64,000 nt of DNA from Aspidapion aeneum (taxonomy: Eukaryota > Arthropoda > Insecta > Coleoptera > Brentidae), in the NCBI GenBank assembly GCA_963576565.1, contig OY755046.1, positions 73,091,719 to 73,155,718 on the forward strand. The letters are read 5' to 3'. Within the stretch, counting starts at the first letter, position 1, and every line of letters begins with the position of its first letter. Below, piece by piece: positions 11,441-32,100 of this stretch. The notes under the pieces are model-generated. The model saw only the letters and a list, made by a program, of their open reading frames with translations, did not search any database and was not told the origin of the DNA. A program made the position numbers and the translations under genes.

Positions 11441-12063
11441 TTAGAAAACTACTATGTCGGTTTAGAACGTTTTTCTACGTTGTCCGACGCCTATTGACTT
11501 TGTTAAAAACCTTTTTTTTCTACAATAAAGACCTTTATTATTATTATTATTATTATTATTATTCTAGTTTAGGACGCCCTCTTTTTCTGCGCCCTAATGG
11601 TTGCCATTCTAGGACCTTCTTTGGTAATCTTTCGTCGTTCATCCGTTGTACATGGCCGTACCATATCAGTTCTTTTAGTGATCTCATCCGTTATGCTTCC
11701 CTTGATTCCCATTATTTCTTTTATGATCTCATTTGTTATGTGATCTGTTCTAGATATTCTCATTGATCTTCTTGTTGCATCCATTTCGACACTTTCCATT
11801 TTTGTTTTGTATTTTTCTGTTACGCGACAAGTCTCTATTCCATACAACAGCGTGCTTTTCACCATTGTTTCATATATGTAAAATTTTACATTCTTTTTTA
11901 TCTCTCTGCTCCATAAAATACTGTTAAGACATCCAATAACCTTTTTTGCTTTTACTATTCTTTTTTCCACTTCTTTACAGTCTGTTCCTGTCTTATCAAA
12001 TGTGACACCCAAGTATACATACTCATTGCATGGAGATATTGTTTGTCCATTGTCTAGTTCTTC
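11441..12063 (-). pseudogene. Family R non-LTR fragment, copy b, with internal (TTA)n
   Basis: The minus strand encodes GVTFDKTGTDCKEVEKRIVK, then KVIGCLNSILWSREIKKNVK and MRISRTDHITNEIIKEIMG. Compared with copy f, the segment encoding SIQRSMSQ and the residues after it is replaced by sequence carrying a (TTA)n run at 11536-11562. It lies upstream of GMC1. Confidence 0.8.
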
Positions 12064-22175
<10,112 letters not shown>

Positions 22176-22182
22176 GAAAGTA

Positions 22183-22930
22183 CAATTATTATTAAAGAAT
22201 TGTAGCTTAGTAAGTTGGAACCATATGGAGAACTTTTTTCTTATTCATTTTGGGATAAAAAGTTCTGCATGTTTCTTTCATGCTGTTGCATTATCAAAAA
22301 TGAAGGTAATTTACTCTGAGGCAAAATTAATATTTTTTGACAAATACGACTAAAAAATTTGATATGTGATGATTGTATTTTAGTAGTAGTAGTAGTAGTG
22401 TTGGGGGGGTTGACCCGCAGGTCTGACAAGTAGCCCAGAGTAGGCAATTTTTGCCATGCCCCAAGTCTGTCTCTTAACCCACTCTCTGCACTTCCCTTTG
22501 ATGGTCGGGTAACTCATTGGGCCTTCCTGTTCTCTTTACAAAGTCCAGTAAGTCTGCCCATTTAAGCATGTGCAGTTCTTCCTCGCTCAGAGTTGGCGCT
22601 CCGAGTGCCTGTTGTCTCATCCTTGCGTAGGCCTCGCATTCTGCCACGAGGTGTCTTGATGTCTCTTCTTCCTGTCCACAGGCTGGGCAGGTAGGGTCAT
22701 TCTCGACTCCTATACGTGTCATGTGCCTCCTCAACCGGTTATGTCCGGTTAGAGTACCTATCAGCAGTCCGAGGTCTTTTTGTGTCCGTCCCAGCATCCA
22801 TCTAATTCTGGTATCTTTTGGATTGTAATTTAAGTTTTAGAACTTTTTATAAAGAATAACTTTTTTTCCTAAAATTAATACCTACTAAAAAAGTTTTCCA
22901 TATGGTCCCAACTTAGCTAGACATACTGTA
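22183..22930. mobile_element. Diverged foldback MITE immediately after GMC1, split by a LINE end
   Basis: The left arm (AAGTTGGAACCATATGGAGAA) and right arm (CCATATGGTCCCAACTTAGC) match the arms of the MITE at 9795-10449. It starts within 10 bp of the GMC1 stop codon, so it may form part of the 3' UTR. A non-LTR end interrupts it. Confidence 0.7.
22384..22815 (-). pseudogene. Non-LTR retrotransposon C-terminal fragment with zinc-finger-like motif
   Basis: On the minus strand it encodes LLIGTLTGHNRLRRHMTRIG, then CPACGQEEETSRHLVAECE (a C-x2-C-x8-H-x4-C pattern typical of the C-terminal end of Jockey/I/R1-like ORF2 proteins). It ends in a run of TAG repeats on the plus strand. GATTGTATTTTA on the left and GATTGTAATTTA on the right look like an imperfect 12-bp target duplication. 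Confidence 0.72.
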
Positions 22931-24459
22931 TATAATAGGTTACTTTACTTGATATTTCTGATCTGTGATATATTTAAATATTTTTAAAATTAGGTTTTTA
23001 AAATATTTTCTTAAAATTTAGACACTGTAATATTTTTAGGCTTTATATTTAATTGTAAAATAAATAAAATGTAAAATAATACCCTAAAAAAATTGAGACT
23101 TTACCAGCGGTATTTACTAAGATGGTTTAAGGATTAAGTGTAACGTTTAGTTTTTCTTTTGTGAAACGTTTTAACTGAATTTCTTTTAAACTTAATAAAA
23201 GTTTATGGAATTTTGGACTAATTATAACAACATAGGTTATATCGCAATGGAAAAAAACCGGTTTAAATAAGAATCTGCAAGGATTTCGTAAAAAAATGGA
23301 AAAAATGGAAAAGAAATGGTTTAAACAATAGGTTTAAGTTTGTAGGGAACGAGGTTTAAGTGAAAATGCAGCGATATTTAAGTGAATTACTTACATTTTT
23401 CAATTTACACTTACTTCCCAAACTTAACATTGTCGGAAAATGTGTTCTAATTTCGTAATTTTTATTATATAACTTGCACAAACAAAGCGAAACTAAAAAA
23501 TAAATTTTTAAATTTATTAAAATGACGTAAAAGTGACTTGACTGACACTTGCTGGACTAAGTACTGGGATTGTCATCCGCTGTCATCTCGGTGCACGTAC
23601 ATCTTAAATATATCCGTATGGCTAGAGCGTATTAAAACCATTAATGGAAAATGACTGCTACAATAAATAAATAAATAAATAAAAACATTTTTTATTATAT
23701 TAATTTAAAGATTATTTGCAAATAAACAAATCGCGTGTGAGTTTATTTGGATTTTAGTCTGAAGATCGTTTTTTTTTACTTTCCTCGTCAAGGCAAATAT
23801 CGTTTAAAAGCTACAAGCTAAAATATAAAAGAGATATGAGAATTTAGTACTAAACGTTTTATCCAGCCTTGTGTACATTGCCCTAAAAAACTCGCTCTAA
23901 TAGTTAATTGAAGCTAAAAATCGTATAAAATTTTGTCATATCGTTCCTAAATATGATCAAATTTTACATTTTTAACAAATAAATGAACAAAAACGTGATT
24001 GTTTTCAAGTTACAATGAGATAAACCACCCCCCGTAGGTAGTTTAAAATTTAGGACGATTTTTAGTCGGAATCCCATGACCTAGGGATTTAAAGTGACGT
24101 AGAAGTCTAAATTAGACAGTTGTAGAAAAATCAGTTTTACATGTTTTCTTCTTTTTTCTGGTCTATATGGTCCATTTCAAGAACAAATCGTCTCTAATTT
24201 CAATTTTTAGGACATTTTATCGTCCGTACAGGTAAAAATACCAAATCAATTGCGACCTGTTTCGGCAAAAAATCAATTTTTCCAAACCAATGCAAATTTA
24301 AATTTTAAACCTAAACCTTAAACTTAAACCAAAACCTAGACTAAAACTTACGCCTTAGTAAATACTGGTGTACTAGTTTTGAATGCCACTTTTTTCACAC
24401 GGGTTGCCTTAACAAGTAATTGAGAAAAGGAGTGCCAGAAATATAGAGACTCATGTTAC
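22931..24459. other. Intergenic spacer, nothing recognised
   Basis: AT-rich, with a short (AAAT)n run near 23665. No coding pattern, TIR or tandem array seen on either strand. Confidence 0.5.
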
Positions 24460-25118
24460 CTTTGTGGAACCACAAAAAGCATATGATACCGTTCCAGTAG
24501 AAAAATTATGGACAGTGTTAGAGCAAACTAATATCATACATACATAAAAGCGATAAAAAAACAAAGAGACAAAATCGAAAATTAAAACTGGAAATCTACT
24601 TTCAAAAGAATTCTTGGGAACGAAATGCATAAGACGAGGATTGTATCTCTACAACTCTTTTTAAAATATATATCGCAGTAGCTCCAATAAACCGGAAACG
24701 TAAAGTACACGTTATATGGGAATACAACTTAACGACCGATTTTACCATATACACACTACAGTTTTCTGACGACGAAGTAATTGTAGCTAATGATAAAGAA
24801 GACATGGAGTATATAATAAGAATATCTAGAACAGATCATATAAGAAATGAGATCATAATAGAAAGAATGGGAATCGAGGGAAGCATAACGGATGACATCA
24901 CTAAAAGACAACTGATATGCTACGGCTATGTACAATGAATAAAAACCAATAGGGTGCAGAAAAATAGGGCGTCCTAAACTGGAATGGCAACAGTCAATCC
25001 AAAGATCAATGAGTCAAAAGAACCTGACAGAAGATGATTGTCAGGATCGAAGGAGGAGAATAGGCGTCGGACAATTTAGAAAAACGTTCTAAGCCGACAT
25101 AGTAGTAGTAGTAATAAT
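24460..25118 (+). pseudogene. Family R non-LTR fragment, copy d
   Basis: Carries remnants of AYDTVPVEKLW, the region before the FADD box, and RISRTDHIRNEIIIERMG, then ends in AAAACGTTCTAAGCCGACA with a (TAG)n(TAA)n tail. Internal deletions and stops abound. Confidence 0.78.
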
Positions 25119-25239
25119 AATAATACGCAACGGAGTGTACAAAACGCTGCTTTCAGAGGTGTGAAAAACAGAAAAACTTTATTTTCATTATCATAATACC
25201 TACTCAAATTTCATTTCTTTAGACAACTAATTATGAATT

Positions 25240-25410
25240 TTAGCTCACACATATACTATACTATAGTAGTGTGAGCTATGGTGATCCTAATTTTTTCGAG
25301 AAAAAAAAAGTTGCTCCGATTTCAAAAAATTTTATATATCTTTGCGTTTCAGATGATTTTGAAACTTTTTTGTTGCGCCGTCTGTCTGTCTGTCTGTCGG
25401 TCTGTCTGTA

Positions 25411-25441
<31 letters not shown>

Positions 25442-26004
25442 ATGTCTGTAACGACCAACGCGCATAACTCAAAAACCGCTTAGCCGATTTTAATGAAATT
25501 TGGTACCTAGGCTGGGTCTTGGGTCGAGATGGTCCCATTTAAAAATGAACAAAATCCACCGAACAGAAACCAAATAAAAGGGTGGGGGTAGATTTCAAAA
25601 ATTAGAGTTTATGTGAAAATATGGCGTGTGTGATATCAAACGAAAGGTAATTGAGTCTGCAGTTAAACAAAATACATTTTAATTTATTTAAAAAAAAGGG
25701 TGGGGGTATATTTTAAAAATTAGAGTTTAAGTGAAAATATGGCGTGTGTGATATCAAACGAAAGGTAATTGAGTCCGGAGTTTAACAAAATACATTTTAG
25801 TTTTTTGTTTTTTTTAAGGGTGGGGGTAGATTTCAAAAATTTGAGTTTAAGTCAAAACATGGCTTGTGTGGTATCAAACAAAAGGTAATTTAGTCTGGAG
25901 TTAAATAAAATATATTTCAGTTTTTAGTTATATTAGCTCACACGTACACTATAACTATAGTACCTAGTGTGAGCTTAGGGGCCCATATATTGGCAGAGTA
26001 TTTT
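25240..26004 (+). mobile_element. HINE-like element, copy D
   Basis: Full-length and very close to copy A, including GTCT tract, core, three GGGTGGGGGTA subrepeats and both hairpins. Flanks are TTTT on the left and AATAGG on the right, with no duplication. It lies about 150 bp upstream of the CPR1 promoter. Confidence 0.88.
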
Positions 26005-26146
26005 AATAGGTGAAAGAATTCCAAAGGGTTCTAAACATTAGTAAAAATTCCTGTACCTACCTAAGTATCTACCAAATTTTTGCAAATTGAGATTTAAACA
26101 CTTTTTAATAGAAACACTACTATTTCAAATACCTTTCTTTTAAAAT

Positions 26147-26249
26147 TATAAATATAAATTTTCAGAAAATAAAATTCTCAGTTTAGTTTTAAAAAGTGAG
26201 CAGACATACTACCGAAACCTTTTCATTTTAAAAACGAAAGTTTTTCAAA
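26147..26249 (+). promoter_or_regulatory. Core promoter and 5' UTR of CPR1
   Basis: TATAAATATAAA starts at 26147. An arthropod initiator TCAGT lies at 26178-26182 with its A at 26180, 33 nt downstream of the TATA start. This spacing is that of a standard TATA/Inr promoter and predicts a 5' UTR of about 70 nt before the ATG at 26250. Confidence 0.6.
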
Positions 26250-29057
26250 ATGGGACCACTGGTAAGTAGTATTGTTTTATAATTATAACAGTGGCGTATT
26301 TAGGAACAAATCTTGGGGGAAGGGGGTTGAGACATACATAATATTCCAATACCCACGGTAACTGCCCATTCATGATGCAAACATGAGGGCCTTAGGGTCT
26401 TTAAGCAAAAAAGACCTGATTGGTTGCTTTCAAAGACATATGTATATTATTTCCATATAGTACGTATTATTGCAATACCTACGGTACCTTACGATGCAGA
26501 ATGCAAACATATTTGAAATAGCAATATCAGTGGGTATAAGTCTATATTTTTTGCGGTCCTTAAAATAAAATGTCCTGATTGGTTATACTTTTACGCAAGA
26601 ATATTATTTTTTTCTTGTATTCGTTACGTCAAATCATCGGCGTACAGTTGACAAAAACTCTATCTATGTAAATTTGGTATCTGTGCATTTTTCGTAACTT
26701 TATTTCTGAATGTTTGCATCAAACGCCAACCATTTGTAAATGGGTAACAGGGAGCATTGGAATATTACGTATATGGTTTAAGACTCCATGATGCCGTTAT
26801 TTATGCTATTTTATTTTATGTCTGTATTTATAAAATATGTAGAAAACATTTAAACAAATCTTAGCCTTGAGGGTGCCCAGGTTCCTGACCCCCCTAATAA
26901 AATAACCTCTAACTTTCTATTTGTGAATTTGAAACTAATTTTAAAGCAACTTGTTTGTAACTTATTACAAATTATTTTTTACACGTTTAATTAAAATTGT
27001 TTAAGTATTTCTATTTGTGTATTTGGAACTTTCAAAAAACAATTTAGACCAATTTTAAAGCAACTTGTTTGTAACTTATTACAATTTACTTTTTACAGGT
27101 TTAATAAAAATTGTTTAAGTATTTCTATTTGTGTATTTGGAACTTTCAAAAAACAATTTAGACCAATTTTAAAGCAACTTGTTTGTAACTTATTACAATT
27201 TATTTTTTACAGGTTTAATAAAAATTGTTTAAGTATTTCTATTTATGTATTTGGAACTTTCAAAAAACTATTTAGACCAATTTTAAAGCAACTTGTAATT
27301 TGTTACAATGTATTTTTTACAGCTTAAATTAAAATTGTTTAATTGTTATTTTTTTAGGTAGTTCTTTTTGCGTTCTTAGCAGCGTCCTATGCCGCACCCC
27401 AGGGCGTTGTACCTAGGAAAAACTTTAATCATAATCCCAACGAATATGAGATTCAACAAAATCAAGCTGCCAGGTAATTACTTTCAATATGTATAGGGTG
27501 TCCCAAGTGCGACAGAGTTTGGGGAGGGGACCCAACACTTTTTATTTTAAATTTTATTATAAATTGGTTTAATATAGATTATTTTTCAAAGAATTCAACT
27601 GTCAAATCGAATTTTATCACTTTTCGTTTTTGAGATATTACTTTGATATTACATGAAGCTTTTTATTCGATTTCTAAAAGCAGCGTAAATATTGGAGTGG
27701 ATTTTAAGCTATGGGAAGTTTTTGAGAAGTGGGTATTTTGGGAGGGGGCCTATAATTTTTCATTTTAAATTTTATTTTAAATTACTTTTTTATAGATTAT
27801 TTCTCAAAGAATTTAACTGTCAAATTAAATTTTGTCATTCGTTTTTTAAAATTTGTATAAATTTTTATTTAAAATATATAATTAAACCTATTAAACAAAA
27901 ATATCAAATAAACATAAACAATCAAAGAAAATCCAATCAGCATAAAGAACAAAAAGGTCTTTCGGGATTCCATAAAGAAATAACAATAATTGTATATAAT
28001 ATATTAAATATTAAAAGTGTCAAATGAAATTTAATTGGACCCTTTTTCATAAAAAAATTTTTAAACAAGCAGTCTAAATTAAAATGAAATGTTCCCCTCA
28101 AAAAATTCGAATTTGGGAAAGCCTGCTCTAATTCTTAATGTTCCTTTTCTGAGTAGACACGATTTCGGTAACTGCGCATGCTTCAGTGTTGACGGTTTGA
28201 CAATTGTCAAAAATGCAAGGTTATGTCTATTATAGTTTTTCTAAAATAATTATGCAGATTTATTGTGAATACCACGAAGAATTTTGTGTTGGCATTTATT
28301 AATCACTCTTAATTTTATTAACAAGTTATAAAGAAAAATACAAGTACTTATATATGAAATGGCACTCTCTTACTTCTCTCGGATCTTTTTCCACATACCA
28401 CACATGTTTTATGAGATTTTTTTCCCATTTTTCATAGAAAAAACTTCAATTTTACAAAACAAACGCAAAATACCGCAAAATGTAAATAAACAACAAGTAT
28501 GGCATCCACCAACACAGCAGCCGTGTTAAATTTGCCATTGTTTCCAAAGCAAGCTATGATTCTTTCACTTTTCGATTTTTTTTACTCTTGTTCCTATGAA
28601 AACAAATAATTTTTTTAAAAATGGGACTTTTTTGCCGGTAGAATGGCCTACTGACTAAGAGAGTATGTAAAAAAGTCCGTCTTCACGAGATATCCGATCT
28701 CATCGGGTCTGGTTACCGGCGTGATTTCAGGGGTTGGTCTAAACGCACACACTGGACCACCAAGGCGCAATTAGCGTTGATCTGGCCTGAAAGGCAGAAG
28801 AGCTGTCGTAGGTCACGGATTAGTTTATTTTCGCTTCCTCTTGTTTTGGTTTCTCTCGTATCTCGATAGATGGCGCTTCTTGCGATAGTTTTCTTACTAT
28901 TTACATAGGGTTAGAGGCAAAACCGTCTAATAGACTTCGCAAGAGTGTCACATTGACCAAGCAGTGTTCTGAGAAGTCCCATAAAGACGAAACAGTTAAA
29001 TGTCAACACTTATTAGATGTTCATTAGATCTTGGACCCCCGTGAGATTAAGCTTTTA

Positions 29058-29135
<78 letters not shown>

Positions 29136-32100
29136 TTATCCGTTTCACAACGTTCTACGTCTTCCGATACCCAATCTCCACTCGTTTCTGTTTGCCCATA
29201 ATTCATCATCTAGGCCTCTTATTCTTACTTCACTGTCTATTCCTACTCTCCAGCTTCTCCTTGGCCGTCCTCGTTTTCTTCGGCCAGTTGGTTTCCATTG
29301 TAGTATTTGTTTAGGTAGTCTTTCATCATTCATTCTTTGTACATGTCCGTACCACACCAGTTGTTTTGTTCTTATATCATCCACTAAAGTACGTTCATCC
29401 ACTGTCATAATTTCTCTTATTCTTTGATTTGTAACTCTTTCTCTTTTTGATTTCCCTGCTGCTCTTCTCCAATAGTCCAGCTCCGTAGCGGAAAGCATTT
29501 TTTCTGTTCTATCCTTGATTGGCCATACTTCTGAGCCGTATGTAATAATACTTTTTACAATGGTGTTATTTATAAGCTTTTTGTTATGTTTTGATATACT
29601 TTGGTCCCAAATTATTCCATTTAATAAAGTTATTGCTTTTCTTCCTTGTACGTTTCGATCTTTTATAGCTTTGTCTAGTGTTCCTTCAGCTGTAATTTTT
29701 AGACCTAAGTATTTATACTCATCACAGGACTGAATTCGCTGCCCGGTATTTAAGATTAGATCCTGTTTCATTCCACCGATACACATATACTCTGTCTTAT
29801 TGAGATTAACCTCTAGTCCCCACTTATTGTACTCTTCTATTAGTTTTCGTGTCATATATTCGAGGTCGTCAGGAAATATGGCTTTTAAGATACCCAAGGA
29901 AAAATATGAGAGAAACAAAAACTCCTTTTTACCCGATTAACCACGAAACTTGTTTGATTTCTACAAAAAGTGTTTTATTTTGACAGGTACCAATTCTCGT
30001 CTGACATTGATGACAAAATCAGCGATTTGACCAATCAGAGGACAGAGGAACGTGACGGCTTGGCTGTCAAAGGAATGTACTCATACAGTGACGGATATTA
30101 CAAACGAACAGTTCATTACGTTGCTGATGAAAATGGCTACAGAATCCTCGGGTAAGAATTAAGGTCACTCATTGTCAAGCAAGCTTTACAGGTAGCGAAG
30201 TCTAACTCTGATTTTCTATTTTTGGTTATAATTTTTGACATGTTTTCCTCGTTTTCGCATTGGTTTGTTATTTTAAAAATGTGGTTTTAACACAGTCTAA
30301 AGATATATTTAATAATGATACAGTTTCAAGATAGTTTGCAGCATAACTTTTTAATTCTAATTACATAAATATATATATAGTTTAGGTACCTTCATACTGT
30401 GTAAAACAACATCTTCAAAATAAAACAGAACCGCCAATGCGAAACCGAGGAAAACATGTCAAAAATAATAACAAAAAAATAGAAAGCCTGACGTTAGCTT
30501 CGCTACCTGTAAAGCTAGGGTTACCAGACGTCCGGATTAATCCGGACATGTCCGGATTTTTACTACGTCCGGGTGGGTCCGGGCGGATTTTACATAAACG
30601 TCCGGATAATAAAGTAACCGCCTTTATAAACACCAAATAATGCAAAATAAACTAGTTTCAAAAAATTTAATTAAACAATAATCGTCGATAAATTTAGCAG
30701 TGTGAATTCATCTTTAAGCGGGGTCTTCACATAACGTTTTACCTTACGTCTTGCCTGTTCAGTCAAAACGCATCAAGTAAAACTTTGTGTGTAGACGGAA
30801 AAACGGACGTTTTACTTGAACTGATTTAAGACGGAAGACCGCGTAGAGAACTAACCGGATCAAGCATTGTTTTCCAATAAAACCATCGTTTTGTATCAAA
30901 AACTGATCTAAAAACGGACGTTAAAACTATCAAGTGTCTACACTAGTCTTTCAACTGTCATACTTGACCCTTTTGACTGACTGGCAAGACGTAAGGTAAA
31001 ACGTTATGTGAAGACCCCGCCTAAAGTAGTATTATTAATTTCGCCTTGTTGAAGTTTACACTTCTGCCGTGTGGTCTTAAGCACACACAATTTCTTTGAT
31101 GAAGTTTGTAATCTAAAAAAGTACATATCAGACAATTTTACTTCTGATGACCACAATCTGCCTACCCACGAAAAATGGGCAAAATATTTTAATGCAAGTA
31201 TTTCTACCCAGTGGACCAAAGAAAGAAATAGGCTGCTTTTATCTTCTGCAAAAGGAATACTCATGACTTCATACAATTTAAGAAATATGAGCTGCTCAGA
31301 ATTTTACGATTTTGTACTTCTGCCTAAAAATTCAACCCTGTTGAATAAAATACCAAGCAGTGAAAAGTACCTATAAAATAGTAGGTATATTATGTTATTT
31401 ATTAGTTATTGTTTCAATAAAAAAAAGTAGATTTTTTGTGTGTGGCATCGAAAAAATTTTTACGTCCGGATTTCGTCCGGATTTTCTTGACGGCTGGTCC
31501 TGGTTAGAGACGTTTTCATCTGGTAACTCTATGTAAAGCTTGCTTGACGATGAGTGACCTTAGTAAGAATAGCTAATTTTCAAAAATATATGTAGCTGCC
31601 AAAGTTTTAAAAAAAAATCTTAGAAAATTTTGAAAATTTACAACTAAAATTTATTTTTAAAATGTCAAATTTTTTTGTAAGTTTATGACAAAATCAATTC
31701 AATTTCATGTTTTTGAGGTATTAAGCTTTTCAAAAAAAAATCAGTAAACAATAATAACGCCACTGGTAAAGATATACAAGGTGGAGTAAAAAAGGATCCA
31801 CCTGGATTTTTTCGAAAATTATCAGGAAATTAAAAAAACGTCGAAACACGTCGATTTTGTTTGCAAGGCAGATACTTTTTGACTATCTTGAAATTTTTGT
31901 AGCACGAACGCCCTTCGAGGGGTATACTTTACCCCAATATTTTGAATAGGGAAAGTGGGTCTAGTGATACCTTGTTTTGAAGGCCTTTTGAATGTTCTTA
32001 CAACCGTGTATAAATTTCAAAAATCTATCCATTAGTTTCTGCGATAATTGCCTTCAAACTTTTAAATTTAACATGGACTGATAAAATAAAAAATTAATTA

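Larger units (their letters stand above)
30160..31562. mobile_element. hAT-type foldback MITE at the 5' splice site of CPR1 intron 3
   Basis: Ends TAAGGTCACTCATTGTCAAG and inverse. The inner arms (GACATGTTTTCCTCG and inverse near 30450) fold back. GTAAGAAT is duplicated at 30152-30159 and 31563-31570, an 8-bp TSD as made by hAT transposases. Without the nested hAT it is about 380 bp. Confidence 0.85.

Noticed and set aside
29060..29127. (TA)n as an independent microsatellite of interest
   Set aside because: It lies inside the 12-bp target duplication at the 3' end of the LINE, so it is best read as that element's tail.
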